Source: Rebecca billardiae RCC1528 (taxonomy: Eukaryota > Haptophyta). Taken from it: 64,000 nucleotides of DNA. The notes beneath the pieces are model-generated. The model worked only from the letters and a program-made list of their open reading frames with translations, ran no database searches and was not told the DNA's origin. This document shows, one piece after another, positions 1 through 10,946 of this stretch (the first letter of the stretch is position 1; each line of letters starts with the position of its first letter). The stretch is taken from contig OZ251226.1 in the NCBI GenBank assembly GCA_965240325.2, positions 1,240,001 through 1,304,000 of the forward strand. Direction: 5' to 3'. Made by a program: the position numbers and the translations under genes.

Positions 1-219
1 GACCTCTTCATCTCTGGGAACGACGCCGACGCGAAGGCGACCGTGGTGAAGCTGCTCAAGGCGTTTGGCCACAGCGATCCGATCGATCTCGGAGATATCT
101 CCCAGGCGCGCGGGCAGGAGGCGTGGCTGCTGCTGTGGACGCGGCTGTACGGGGTGCTTGGCACGGGCGAGTTCAACCTCAAGCTCGTGCGCACGGCGAA
201 TGCAAAGGCCTCGACATGA
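1..219 (+). CDS. NAD(P)-dependent oxidoreductase, F420-reductase-like (3' end only)
   Basis: The frame is open from the first base to a TGA at 217-219 and gives the last 72 residues of a protein whose start lies outside the window. The pattern DLFISGNDADAK, then VIDLGDI-like text (here PIDLGDISQARG), then LLWTRLYGVLGTGEFNLK matches the C-terminal end of the NADPH-dependent F420 reductase-like / predicted dinucleotide-binding family. In that family this segment follows the Rossmann fold and completes the substrate pocket. The NAD(P)-binding glycine motif is not in the window, so cofactor use is inferred from the family. No intron is needed in this piece. Confidence 0.7.
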   Translation, partial: DLFISGNDADAKATVVKLLKAFGHSDPIDLGDISQARGQEAWLLLWTRLYGVLGTGEFNLKLVRTANAKAST

Positions 220-515
220 GACGCTCGCGCTGGCGATAGGACACTCAGCGGAGACTGAAACGCAGTCGCCGGAGGCCAGTGGCGCTGTAAGGCGAGGCAA
301 ACTGTCAGACGCGAGAAGTCACCGCCGAGCGGCTCCGCATCGCCCTGCTCTATACTCGTAATAGTGTGGCGGTGCTCTCTGAGTGAGGCTGAGCCGCCCT
401 GTCAAGATCAATTGGTTCCTTTGCTGGCAATCGGCGGGCCGGGCGGGCGGATGCACCGGCCGACCTCGCAACCCAGGCGAAGGACGTGCCCCTCACGCTC
501 CCGATTAGCCCCACG

Positions 516-1160
516 ATGACGCCCGTGCAGTTCCACAGGGCCCTCTACGAGCAGATCGTGCCCGACATCAACAAGTACGTGACCAACGGTGAGCACGTCG
601 AGACCAACATCTACGCCGGCGGTGTGAACCTGATCTTCCTCCGCCTGCGTTTCATGCCCATCGACCCCGAGCGCCCCATCTTCTTCGCGCCGCTCAAGCC
701 GAGCCGCCGCATCGCCGGCGCCGCCCGCGTCCCGCACAACCGTTGGGGCGTGCCGCCCGCGCCGCCCGCGCCGCCCGCCGCTGCGCGCCGCCCTGCTCCT
801 CAGCCGGCCGACCAACAGGCGGCGGACCCCGCCGGCCCGGAGGCGGAGGAGTCCGAGGGGGGGGTTTCCGACGGTGCCATCCCGCCACCCCAGCCGCCAA
901 CCGCGGCCGCGCCGTCGGACGGGCCCGAGGTGCAACAGGCCAGGCCGGTGCTCGGGGAGTCCAACAACCGCTTGGTGCTGCTCCCCGGCGCCGCGGCGGC
1001 TGGCAAGCGCGCGGTGGCCGAGCCGTCCACGCCGGCGGTGGAGGGTGGGCCTCCCTCCGCCGGCGGGGGCGACGCCAAGCTGCCCAAGCAGGCCCGCACC
1101 GACCCCCCCGGCGCCGCCCCCCGTGCTCTGGCTGCTGCCGCGCCGTTGTCGCTGGCCTAG
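516..1160 (+). CDS. Hypothetical protein, Pro/Ala-rich tail
   Basis: I do not recognise this protein. The first ATG in a long open frame is at 516; the frame is open further upstream with only a GTG at 486, so an upstream exon is possible (a CAG acceptor precedes it near 476). The first 65 residues look like a folded domain (MTPVQFHRALYEQIVPDIN, then YVTNGEHVETNIYAGG and FMPIDPERPIFFAPL). The remaining 150 are Pro/Ala-rich and probably disordered. It could equally be one exon of a larger gene or a transposon remnant. The 24-bp repeats downstream are in the same frame but beyond the stop. Confidence 0.3.
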   Translation: MTPVQFHRALYEQIVPDINKYVTNGEHVETNIYAGGVNLIFLRLRFMPIDPERPIFFAPLKPSRRIAGAARVPHNRWGVPPAPPAPPAAARRPAPQPADQQAADPAGPEAEESEGGVSDGAIPPPQPPTAAAPSDGPEVQQARPVLGESNNRLVLLPGAAAAGKRAVAEPSTPAVEGGPPSAGGGDAKLPKQARTDPPGAAPRALAAAAPLSLA

Positions 1161-1226
1161 AGCCGCGCGCGGCGCTGGCGCGCCAGGTGCGCCCAGCCGG
1201 GCAGGGCAGGCATCCTGATCGTCAGC

Positions 1227-1346
1227 GGCCAGGGCGACGACATCCTCAACGGCAAGGGCGACGACTTCCTCTGCGGCCAGGGCGACGACTTCCTCAACGG
1301 CAAGGACGACGACTTCCTCAACGGCAAGGGCGACTACTCCCTCAAC
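1227..1346 (+). repeat. Five 24-bp tandem repeats (GDDxLNGx-type coding text)
   Basis: Five consecutive 24-bp units begin GGCCAG or GGCAAG and end CTCAAC or CTCTGC. In frame they read as 8-residue units such as GQGDDILN and GKGDDFLC, Gly-Asp-rich text like that of RTX calcium-binding repeats, though those have a 9-residue period. The frame has no ATG after the stop at 1160. It is either an exon of an unmodelled gene or a chance minisatellite. Confidence 0.6.
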
Positions 1347-1832
1347 TCGGCAAGGCCACTAGGCCGCGCACACCGGCCCGGGCGACCACACCCACTACCT
1401 GCACTACGGCATCAGTGACTTGAACAGCCTCGGTCGACGACGCGGGCAACTACATGATGACCAAGGCCGACGACGACTGCAAAACAGCGGCATCCCCGGG
1501 CGCCTACTACCTCAGTGACCATGTGCTCAGCATCGGATACGACGACTCCCTCACTCCCGCGGCCAACGCGCTCCGACATCCTCCATTGAACTCCATTCAG
1601 TACTTCGACAGACGAATCAGGAGAGCTGCGCCCTCGTGCCTGTGTCTTTAAATCATAGAATTAGTCTCCGAGTGCTTCCGGCCTTGATCTGCATGCCGAG
1701 TTGATATCACAGTCAAAAAAGTGCTCGACTTTGGCCAAAAGTTTGATAGTCAGATACTGGAGCGCGGTTCGAATTTGGGCCGCCGCGCGATGCACGCGCA
1801 GTCCAAATCACGCGCGATCAGCAGGGCGGCCA

Positions 1833-4800
1833 ATGTTCGCCCAGCAGGCGGCAACGGCCTCGCTGCGCGCCGGACATGACGACGAGGACGCGGCGCACGC
1901 CAACGGCGCGCGGTACGTTGCGCTTTCACACGGCCGAGAGGGCGCGCGCGTGCTCCTCACCGCGCGGCAGAACTACCACGGCGAGCAGGGCACGCGTGGG
2001 CACCGCGCGCTGCGATTTCGTCGCGGCGAGCAGATCGAGCTGCTGCCGCCGTTCGTGTTCGGCGACGGCAAGCTGCTCGAGCAGCACGAGGCCCGGCCCG
2101 TGGGGATGTGGAAGGGTCGGATCGGCACGCGCGAGGGCTGGTTCCCGGACACCGCCGTCTACCCGCCCATCGCGCTCGCGTGCCAGCCGTACGACGCGAA
2201 GAGCTCGGACGAGCTCTCGTTCGGCAAGGGCGCGCGGCTGCTCGTGGAGACGACGCTCACGGCGGACCACGATTGGTGGCTCGCGTCGCTCGAGGGGCGG
2301 CCTGGAGCGCCGCGCGGGCTCGTGCCGTCCAACTTCCTCGAGATCGTCGGCGGGCACAAGCCAGAGCTCCGCGCCCGGCTGAGCCGGCGGCCGACTCGCG
2401 AGGCGTCCGCTGCGGCCGCCGCTGCGGCCGCCGACCCCGCGGCCGCCGAGGGGGCGCAGGGCGCCGCGCACGGCGGGTACTCGCAGCTGGCCAACCTCGC
2501 GGGCCTGATCGTGCACTCCGCGCCCTTCCAGGCCCTCCTCGTCACCGTCGTGCTCGCGTGCACGCTGCTGATGGGGCTGGGCACGTACTCGGCCACGCAG
2601 GGCTCCGCGGCCGTGCGCGCGCTCGCGCACGTCTTCGACGTGCTCACGCTGCTGACGTTCCTCGTCGAGCTCGGGCTGAAGCTGCTCGCGAACGGGCGCA
2701 CGCCGCACCACCTCTTCCTCGAGCCGAGCGACGGGCACGCGTGCGCCGTGCGCGTGCACTGGTGGGAGATCTTCAATCTCGCGATCGTGATTCAGGCGGT
2801 GGTCGGCCTCACGCGCGGCGCGCCGGGCGGCTGGGTGCGCTCGCTGCGCGTCGTGCAGCTGGGCGCGCGCGCGGTCGGGCTGAAGCGCGCGCAGGGGCTG
2901 TACGCGCCGTTCATCGCGCTGCTGTACGGCATGGGCCGGGGCATCGCCTCCTCGCTCTACATCATCCTGCTGATGACCATCCTCTTCTACCTGTGGGCAG
3001 TCGTGGGCGTTTCCTTCCTGGGCGAAAATGACCCGAAGCATTTTCACGACCTGCGCTCGGCGTTCCTCACGCTGTACCAGCTGACGACGATGGACGGGTG
3101 GGGCGAGGTGATGGACACCTCGGCGCAGGGCTGCGACCGCGTCGCGTACGAGCAGTGGGCCGGCGCGGGGTACGCGTGCGACGCGCCGCGCGCGCGCCCC
3201 GTTTTCGGCCCGCTGTATTTTGTGAGCTTCACGCTCGTGTCCGGGCTGATCGTCGTCTCGTTGTTCGTCGGCGTGAGCACGGTGGCGATGCAGTCGGCGC
3301 TGGACGCGCAGCACGCGGAGCAGCTGCGCAAGCGGCCCCCCGAGCGCAACCGCAAGACGCGCGAGGACGTCGCCTTCCTCGAGGGCCAGCTCGCGCGCGC
3401 GTGGCAGCCGGCGCGCGACGTGCTGCCTTGGAGCGAGCGAGATTGGCGCGAGCTGGCCGGCTGGGAGGAGGGCTGGCGCAAGCGGCTGGCGGGGGCGTAC
3501 GTCGGGCTCGCCGCGCCGCTGGAGCGCGCGTTCCGCACCGACAGCTACGAGCAGGCCATGGTCCTCCCCATCCTCGCCTCCGCCATCCTCATCGGCATCG
3601 AGACAGAGGCCCCCCAGGCACTTCCGCGCGAGTCCGCGATCGCGCTCGACGGTCTCGTCGTTTTCATCTTCACCGCGGAGGCGGCGCTCAAGCTCGCGTC
3701 GACGGGGCTGCGGCCGGGGCGGTTCTTCCGGAGCGCGTGGAACGTGCTCGACCTCGTGATCGTCGTGCTCAACTGGCTGCCCGACGCCGCCATCGAGGAC
3801 ATGCGCCAGCGGCTCGCGCAGCACGGGGGCCCGCCCGTCAATCAGTCGAATGTTCTGAGGATGGTGCGGCTGCTCAGAGTCGTGAAGCTCTTCTCGGCGG
3901 TGGGCCCGCTGCAGCTGATCGTGGAGGGGCTGGTGAACGGCGTGCTCTCGATCGGGCTCATCTTCGCCATGCTCGTCCTCCTCATGTACTCCTTCGCCGT
4001 GCTCGGCGTCAACCTCTTTGGCGAGAACGACCCCGCTTACTTTGGCTCGTTGGAGCGCGCGCTCACGACCCTGTACCAGTGCGCGACGCTCGACAACTGG
4101 ACGGAGCGGCTGCACGTGAACATGTACGGGTGCGACGCGTACGGGTACGAGGAGGCGCCCGCGCTGTGCACCAGGCCGCGCGCGCAGGTGCTCGTCGCCG
4201 CCGCCTACTTCACCGTGTACACGATCACAGCCTCCTTTGTGCGCGCGCGCGCGCGCGCGCGCCGCCCGCTCGGCGCAGCGCCGCGCTTCGGGCAGCCATG
4301 GGCCCTGGGTGGTGGCTGCGCGCGCCACGCGTCGTCGCGCGCGCGCACGCTCTGCGCGGCGCGGCGCGCGCGGGGTGTCCCCCACGGCGCGCGCGGGGTG
4401 TCCCCCCGCGCTCGCGCCGCCCGTGCGCCGCTGAGCACGCCGACGAGCCCGCGCCGCCCGCGCGCGCACACCACCCGCCCGCCCCTTGGCCCTACCGGTG
4501 CGGCCACCGCCGCCATCAGGTGTTGCTCAACTTCTTCGTCGGCGTCGTCACGTCGTCGATGGAGCGCGCGACGCAGGAGCACGCGCGCCTGGCGAACCTG
4601 GGCCCGCAGCAGCGGAAGCGGCTGCAGCTCATCTTCGAGGTGGTGGACGAGGGCGGCTCAGGGGCGATCTCGAAGCACGACTTCGAGCGCGTCGTCGCCG
4701 TCGGCCGCGCGCAGCTGCTGCACTCGCGCACGCTCGCGCGCAGCGACTCGGTGCTCCGCGCATTTTCGCACTCGTCGTCGATGCGCGGGCAGTTGGATTT

Positions 4801-6806
4801 CCCCGAGTTCATCTCCGCGCTGCAGAAAGTGGACGCGCGGCTGATGGCGCGCTTCCTGCGCGGCGTGGCGGAGGCGCGCGGCAACGAGCTCGAGCGCCGC
4901 GCGTCGGCGCTACCCGACGCGCTGCCACGCCCGCTCGCCACCACGCTCGGCACGGTCGGTCTGCTGGCCGCGTGGCGCAGGGCGGCGGAGCGCGCGGCCG
5001 CCGACGCGCGGGCGAGCGCCGATGTGCTCACCGCCGAGCTGGACGGCGAGGACGAGGGCGTGGGGCCGCTGCCGACGCGGAGCGGGTGCGTGTCGAGCGA
5101 CGTGCGGAGTGGCGACACGGCGTACCGGAAGCGCGGCGGCGCGGGCGCGCTCTCTCGCGAGGAGTCTCTCCGGGCGCTCGTGCTGCTCGAGCACGCCGCG
5201 CCGCGAGCGTTTCAGAGCGTCGACGAGGGAGCGGGTGACGACGACGGCGCCGGCGGTGGTGGCGGTGGTGGCGTGCCCGGTGGTGGCGTGACGGCCGAGC
5301 GCGGCGCGTTGGGCGGCGCGAAGGGCGCGCGCGCGCTCAGTCGCGCAGGGACGGCGACCTCGTGCGCTGCGCCCCCGGGCGCAGCAGCACTGAACGGCGC
5401 AGCGGCGGCTGCGGGCGAGGGCGCGGCTGAGACGCGCGCGGCGCTCCCGCCTGCTGCCGCGGGCGGCGCGGGCGGCGCGGAGGCGGAGGCGGAGGCGGGC
5501 TGGACGTGCAGTCTGCCCGAGGGTACTCTCCCCTCGCCCGACGGGCTGGGCGAGGGCGAGCGCGCACAGCCGCTGCAGATGGCCGCGTGGCGCCACGGGC
5601 TCGCAGAGCTGATGCGCACCGCCATTGGCGAGGTGGGCTCAGAGCACGAGGCCGCGCTGTGGCGGTGCGCGCCGCGCCGTGCGCGCCGCTCGTGCGCGCC
5701 TGTGGTGCGTTCGCCCGGGTGCCGTTGGCGGCGGGCGCGGGCGCGGTGGGAGCGAGCCTTCACGCGCGGCTCTCGGCGTGTCTGCCCGCGCGCTCGGCCC
5801 CGCCCTGTGCGCCGCCACGTGAGCGGGCCTGCGCGCACGCGGCCTGAGTGAGCGCTCTCCTCCAACTCCGCGCCCTCGGGCTGACGCCGCGCTGCCCCGC
5901 CCCCTATCCCCACCCGCAACCCTGCCTTCAACTGTACGTACCCCGCGCGTGCGCGCGTGAGCGTGGCGCAGGCATGAGCTTTTCCTGCTGCTGCAGCACC
6001 CTCGGCTTAAGCGGCAGCCGGCAGGCAGCACGCCCAGCTATCTGAAGCCGCATGACGCCGGCAGCGCGGCGGGCGGAGGCGGTGGGGGCGGCCGCGCGAG
6101 TGCGGCGGCTGAGGGCAAGGCGGGGGCAGGCGGCGCGCCGTCACCAAGCGCTCGCGGCCCAGTGGCAAGGCACGCCGCTGCGGCTGCGCCGCGCTCCCCT
6201 TCGCCGACACGCCGGACGTCGCCCCCGCGCAGCGCCGCGGCGGGAAGCTGCGCCCAGTGCACAGACCGGCTCGACTCGACGCGCCGAGCCACTTCGGCCG
6301 AGCGCTTGCCGCGGGTGGCGCGCCTGTCGGCAGCGCACGTGGGCACGGCGGCGGACCGCAGCGCGCGCGCGCTGTCTCCATACCGCGCGCGCTCTGCGGC
6401 ACGCGGCGTGGCGGGCGGTGGCAGTGGCGCGTCGCCGGCACGGTGCGCACGCTCGGCTGTCGTGTTGACCGAGCAGACGACTGCGGCAAGTGGCGCAGGT
6501 GCTGCTGTCACGAGCGGCGGAGCTGGCACGTGCGCTGCCGCCGCGTCGGCGAAGCCGCCGGGCGCCGCCGAGCCCGTCCACCCGGCGCTGCGCAACAGCC
6601 GGCCGCGGCAGCTCACCGTGAACACGCGGCAGCACGAGCTGTGGCAGCAGCAGCAGGTTGCGGCCGCGCAGCACTCGGGCACGCACCAGTCGACGTCGCC
6701 GCTCGGTGGCTCGGCCATCGGGCCGCGCCCCGACAGCCCAGACGCTCCCGCCCGCCCGACCTCGCCCGAGCGGCCGCGCCAGCGCCAGTACGTGACGCTG
6801 CTGTAG
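1833..6806 (+). CDS. Two-domain voltage-gated cation channel with N-terminal SH3 domains and EF-hand
   Basis: Three exons (1833-4238, 4520-5632, 5997-6806) give about 1,442 residues. Residues 30-175 hold two SH3-like domains; the second has the DELSFGKG and GLVPSNFLEI signatures. Two six-helix repeats follow. Their pore loops read TTMDGWGEVM (about residue 418) and ATLDNWTERL (about 751), so each filter has Asp in the T-x-D-x-W form typical of CatSper and other non-selective/Ca2+/Na+ channels. The second S4 is regular (RMVRLLRVVK); the first is weaker. An EF-hand (VVDEGGSGAISKHDF) begins near residue 840, and the long Ala/Ser/Pro-rich tail ends RQRQYVTLL. The first junction rebuilds the last S6 (TITASF|VLLNFFVGVV). 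The second (5632|5997, phase 0) is supported by the pyrimidine-rich acceptor but is less certain. ATG 1833 is the first in frame. It is probably a plasma-membrane channel tuned by Ca2+. Confidence 0.8.
4239..4519 (+). other. Intron 1 of the channel gene, with (CG)n run
   Basis: GT at 4239 is followed by a GC-dinucleotide run and the intron ends CCATCAG at 4519. The reading frame changes across it, and the junction falls inside the last S6 helix. Confidence 0.75.
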
Positions 6807-7209
6807 GCAGTTGTAGCCTTCGACACTGCAGCCGGCGGAGCTCTTCTGGAGTGGCATCACCCAGCAGCTGCCGCAGGTGGATCGGTGTGCATTGGCGGGC
6901 AGGGCGGCGCGGAATTTCATTCACATCGCGGCAAGAGCGCGCCGCTGACAAAGTGAGACTGGCTTTGCGCTGTGACACATCTGAGTCTTCAACCTGCGCT
7001 GTACAAGTGTGATACGACAGTAAAAGAGCAGCGCAGGTACGGTTTCACCGTCACACAACAGCTGACGCCTGACGAACAAATAAAAAAATGCTGCAGACGA
7101 TGATCGTTTGTATCCGGTCGTCCATCGTCATTATTTTCTGCCGCCCAAAGGCCCAAGCGGGCCAAGCCGCTCGCCGTCCAACGGCGGCCCATGACGCACG
7201 CAGGTCGCG
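6807..7209. other. Intergenic, 3' of channel gene
   Basis: No gene is evident in these 400 bases. Base composition becomes AT-richer around 7080-7140 (AAATAAAAAAATG), consistent with a transcription end or a promoter. Confidence 0.5.
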
Positions 7210-8616
7210 ATGTGGCCCGAGGCGCTCAAGGCATGGTGGTCGCGGCGACCGACGACGACCGTGTTCGCCACGCCCTCGCCCAATGAGCTCGGCTTCCACA
7301 CGGTGCAGATCGACTGCATGCCGAACGCCGGCTGCACAGTCTTTGCCCTGTTCCTGTGCGGACAGATGCTCGCGCGCGGGCACCAGGTCGCTTGCTTCCC
7401 GGACGTGTTCGACGGGCAGGTGGCGCTACCCGAGCGCATGCGCGCCGAGCGCAGCTCGCCGCGCCCGCACCATTACGTCGCGAAGCTCAAGCTGCCGCAC
7501 TTCTGGGCGCTGGCTGACGCCTCTGATGCGCCGGCGCCGCCGTGCGAATTCGACGGCGAGAAGCTGACGTGGCGTGCGTGGGAACGCGTGCGGCCGACCG
7601 TGCGCATCCTGTTCCTGCGCGACCCGCTGCGCAACTACCTCTCGCTGCGCTCGCGCGCATTCTGCGTGCACGGTGGCGGCATGCGCGCTAAGCTCGCCCT
7701 GGCAGATGCCCTTTTCGGCCGAGAGTATCAGCAGCGCTCGGCCGAGCCGCGCGGCGTGCGCGGCGTGCGGCGCAGGCGGTACGCTTACGACGCGGTGGTG
7801 TTCGCCGAGGACATTCAGTCCGACGCGGACGCGGCCGCGCTCGCCGAGCGGCTTCTCGGCGCGGCGGCCGTGGGCACGGCGCCCGCGGCCGCGCGCGCAC
7901 TCGGCCTCAAGCCACACAAGCGGCTGCGGCGCTCGAATGTTGCGCTCGGGTATGCATTCGGTGGGGACGGGCGGGCTGGGCAGGGCGTGGACAGGCGAGT
8001 GGGGACGGGGCAGGCGATGGTCTTCCCCGGGCCGCTGTACAGGCGGCGTGCGCAGCCGGCGCACACGGCGGCCGACATGGCGCTTGTCCACGCCATGGCA
8101 CCCCGCCTCTCCGCAGCCTACCGGGGCAGCTGGGCGGCGGCGGCGCCCAAGCCCAGCAGCTCCGCGCGGCGCGGGCGCGCGCAGCTTCGCTCGCGCGCGT
8201 GCGACGGCTGCCTGATGCCCGAGAGCGCACCGTGCCCGAACAACTCCGCGCCGCTGGCGCCGCGCTTCGAGGGCCGCGTGCTGCCGGCCGCGTGCGGCTG
8301 CGCGCCGGGCGCGGAGTGGGCTGCGGCCGCACTGGGCTTCAACCGCTCAGTCCTGGGCACGGACACGCACCCATTCGCGATCGAGCCGTGCTCCGGCTCG
8401 GCCGGGGCGCGGGCCGCGAGCGTGCGCAGGCGAGTGTATCCCAGCCTGCGCTGCGCCGACGCCTCGCCGCCACCTGGCCAGGGTGGCCCGTCGTGGGCTG
8501 GAACGCTGTCCGCTCACGATGTGTCGCGCTGCCATCGCACGTTTGTGCGCCTGTGTGAAGCCGTGAGCGCAGAGCATGGCGATCTCAGGGACGACCATGT
8601 AGCCTTTGCAAAATAA
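7210..8616 (+). CDS. Sulfotransferase-like protein
   Basis: A single open frame of 468 residues starts at ATG 7210. Near the N-terminus DCMPNAGCTVFALFLCG resembles the 5'-phosphosulfate (PAPS) binding loop of sulfotransferases. Near residue 135, ILFLRDPLRNYLSLRSR resembles the 3'-phosphate motif with its Arg-Asp-Pro. These two motifs, in this order and spacing, suggest the P-loop sulfotransferase fold, transferring sulfate from PAPS to a glycan or other acceptor. No clear signal peptide is seen. The last 150 residues are Cys-rich (CDGCLMPESAPC) and not part of a fold I recognise. It could instead be another nucleotide-dependent transferase. Confidence 0.45.
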   Translation: MWPEALKAWWSRRPTTTVFATPSPNELGFHTVQIDCMPNAGCTVFALFLCGQMLARGHQVACFPDVFDGQVALPERMRAERSSPRPHHYVAKLKLPHFWALADASDAPAPPCEFDGEKLTWRAWERVRPTVRILFLRDPLRNYLSLRSRAFCVHGGGMRAKLALADALFGREYQQRSAEPRGVRGVRRRRYAYDAVVFAEDIQSDADAAALAERLLGAAAVGTAPAAARALGLKPHKRLRRSNVALGYAFGGDGRAGQGVDRRVGTGQAMVFPGPLYRRRAQPAHTAADMALVHAMAPRLSAAYRGSWAAAAPKPSSSARRGRAQLRSRACDGCLMPESAPCPNNSAPLAPRFEGRVLPAACGCAPGAEWAAAALGFNRSVLGTDTHPFAIEPCSGSAGARAASVRRRVYPSLRCADASPPPGQGGPSWAGTLSAHDVSRCHRTFVRLCEAVSAEHGDLRDDHVAFAK

Positions 8617-9695
8617 GTGCGTGCGCATCTGCTGATTCTATCTGCGGCTGCGCATGCGCCGCCGCGGATCCGCCGACGACCAACAACTTCATCAGACTCG
8701 GAGCCGTGCCCGGACCGGCGCTGAGCGGGCGCAGGGGCGGCCACCGTCACTGCTCGTCAGGCGTCAGCCGGCGTTACCAGGCCGTGACCGTGCCCGGCCC
8801 CGTGGCCAGCCCGTCGCATGCAGTGACTGCCAGACGCATTATTCTGAGTCACGGTCGACATGGAGTGATGCTGACTGATGGGTCATGCCTCATGACGACG
8901 GTCAAGTTATGCCTGCTTATGGGCAGTCTGCACAGAACACAGAGACTGAGAGAGAGCACCGTCAGTCGTCCGCACTCGTCGACTCAGCCGAGTCAGCGGC
9001 ACTCGTCAGTGAGCCGCGCCACGGTCAAGTGGCGCGGGCCAGCCGGCTGCCGGGCCACCGCGGCTACTAGTACCGTAACCGCGTAACTACTAAATTTATA
9101 CCGTTCGTCGTCCTTATTGGCAGCATCATAGTATCACTGCTGCTATATATATCATTTGGCATCAATTAATGAATTACTAATCACGTCCCGTGACGTACGT
9201 AATATACGCGGGGCCCGCACGCCGCAGGGTACGACGGGACTCAGCCCCGTACGGGCATCATCGTCAGCTGCTACATACATAGCTTACTATGTCCCTGCTT
9301 GCTGGCAGCCGCTGCATCACAGGTCTCCGATCATGGCAGGCGAGTGAGTAACAGTGTGCCAGCGCGATGCCCATCCGATTCCGACCCGTGATCCGAGCCG
9401 GTCGTCACGGACACAGTCACAGTCCAGACCGGTCATCGGACCAGATGCCGCGGCTCAGATGCGCAACAGCGAGCGGACAGGCGGGGCGCCTCAGGCGCAG
9501 AATGCCCAGGAGGCGACGCGCTGCCTCCACGCTGCCGCCACCCGACCGTCACAGCACCGTCCCTCGGCGCCCTGGACGGCCGGGCAGCTCGCTGCTGCGC
9601 TCCATGGCTGCGGCAGCACCGGGGAGAGCATCTGACAGAACCTGCGCGCGCGGACCGCGCAGCGTGTGCGCGAGGCGCGCGCAACCGACGGGCCC
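8617..9695. other. Intergenic, no gene seen
   Basis: About 1.1 kb between two convergent genes. The GC content falls and an AT-rich stretch with TATATATATC lies at 9085-9215. Short open frames exist but have arbitrary composition. I see no RNA gene, repeat family or transposon end here. Confidence 0.5.
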
Positions 9696-10946
9696 TCAGG
9701 CGCCAGGCTCGGCCTTCTGCGTGCACGACTTGGCGTACTTGAGCACCTTGTTGAACGTGTCCATGTCGAGGTTGTCCACGTCCAGCTCGACCTCCTTGTC
9801 GCCGTTGTGCTGCAGCGCGGTCGAGCACTGCTTGTTCACCATCTTGACAATGTGGTTGAGCTCGACGAGGCTGAGCTTGGTGCATGTGTCGTAGAAGCGC
9901 TTCTTCTGCTGGAAGGTGGGCCATCCGTCCCTGTCCGGCACGGGCTGCCCCGTGCGCTGCGGGTGCTGCATCCCGTTGAACAGGTAGAGCCCGCACTTGC
10001 GGTCGAAGACGATGTTGACGAGCGCGGCGACGATGCCAAACATGGAGCCCGCGCCGTTGTACTTGATGCAGTTGTCGAAGCAGAGCTTGACGTCTCGCGC
10101 GAACGCCTCGATCGTCGTATACCGGTCCGCCTTGAGCTGGCGCTGCACCGTGGCGAGGTCCATCGGCGTCTCGATCACCCTGTGGTAGTCGTGGAGCTTG
10201 AGCCCTTCAACGTCCACGGGCTCGAGGAACCATTCGGACATCGGGTGGTTCATGATCTCCGAGAGCACGAGCTCGCAGCGGACGGGCATCTCGAGATGGG
10301 GCAGCGTGTGGTAACCCTCCGCCTCCAGCTCGCCCAGCTTCTTCTCCGCCTCCTCGCACAGCTTCTTTGCGTTCTTGAAGTAGAGTGAGTCGGGCGCGTT
10401 GAAGAGGAGCGCGTTCTTCCACACGAGGCGGATGTCGTTGGCGAACTCCTCGAGGGTCTGATACTTTCGCTCGAGCAGGTTGCTCTGGATCGTGCCCAGG
10501 TCCATCGGCTGCTTGATGAGCTTTGGGTAATCTGGCAGGTTGAGCGTCTTCCAGTCGACGGGCGTGAGGAACACCTGCGCCTGCTGCCGCTTCGAGATGT
10601 TCTTGAGGACGGCGTCGGCCTTTTTGTGCATGGTGTCGTCGAGCAGGATGCCCGAGTGCAGCTTTTGCCGCTTGTCGCGGTGCATCAACTCCGCCATGAC
10701 ACCCCACCGCGCCCGGGCCGCGGCGGCCGTCTCGCGGCGTGTGCCTCCCTTCTGCTTAGGGCGAGCGGTGGCCAGTGGCGCTCGGACCGCGGGCTGCTTG
10801 CCACTGCTGACCAGCGCCAGGCGGGCGGCCTGCTCAGTGCGGGCTTCCAAGGCACCGGACGCGGTTACCCGTCGCGTCACCGATCCTGCTGTGGGCGCGA
10901 AAAAAACCACGCCCGTCTGCGGAGCCCCGGACGACCTGGATTTCAT
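9696..10946 (-). CDS. BET-family protein: two bromodomains and NET domain
   Basis: An intronless frame of 416 residues. Bromodomain 1 (about residues 105-205) has the signature IKQPMDLGTIQ and the acetyl-lysine-binding Asn in LLFNAPDS. Bromodomain 2 (about 235-330) has VIETPMDLATVQ and the Asn in IKYNGAGS. The C-terminal extra-terminal (NET) domain (about 345-410) has KKRFYDTCTKLSLVELNHIV and ends after a VELDVDNLDMDTF acidic stretch. BET proteins read acetylated histones and recruit the transcription machinery in the nucleus. The protein is shorter than animal BRD4 and ends soon after NET. ATG 10946 is the upstream choice; MAELMHRD, 83 residues in, is an alternative. It is head-to-head with the next gene. 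Confidence 0.92.
   Translation of the reverse strand: MKSRSSGAPQTGVVFFAPTAGSVTRRVTASGALEARTEQAARLALVSSGKQPAVRAPLATARPKQKGGTRRETAAAARARWGVMAELMHRDKRQKLHSGILLDDTMHKKADAVLKNISKRQQAQVFLTPVDWKTLNLPDYPKLIKQPMDLGTIQSNLLERKYQTLEEFANDIRLVWKNALLFNAPDSLYFKNAKKLCEEAEKKLGELEAEGYHTLPHLEMPVRCELVLSEIMNHPMSEWFLEPVDVEGLKLHDYHRVIETPMDLATVQRQLKADRYTTIEAFARDVKLCFDNCIKYNGAGSMFGIVAALVNIVFDRKCGLYLFNGMQHPQRTGQPVPDRDGWPTFQQKKRFYDTCTKLSLVELNHIVKMVNKQCSTALQHNGDKEVELDVDNLDMDTFNKVLKYAKSCTQKAEPGA

Noticed and set aside
1760-1785. GGTTCGAATTTGG, similar to a tRNA B box
   Set aside because: No matching A box or foldable arms around it.
1926-4469. 847-residue minus-strand frame opposite the channel
   Set aside because: Composition is Arg/His/Glu-rich without hydrophobic core; the plus strand has clear SH3 and channel domains.
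5506-5996. Continuation of the channel frame to 5851
   Set aside because: After about 5632 it becomes Arg/Cys-rich text; splicing to 5997 gives a better sequence and a pyrimidine-rich acceptor.
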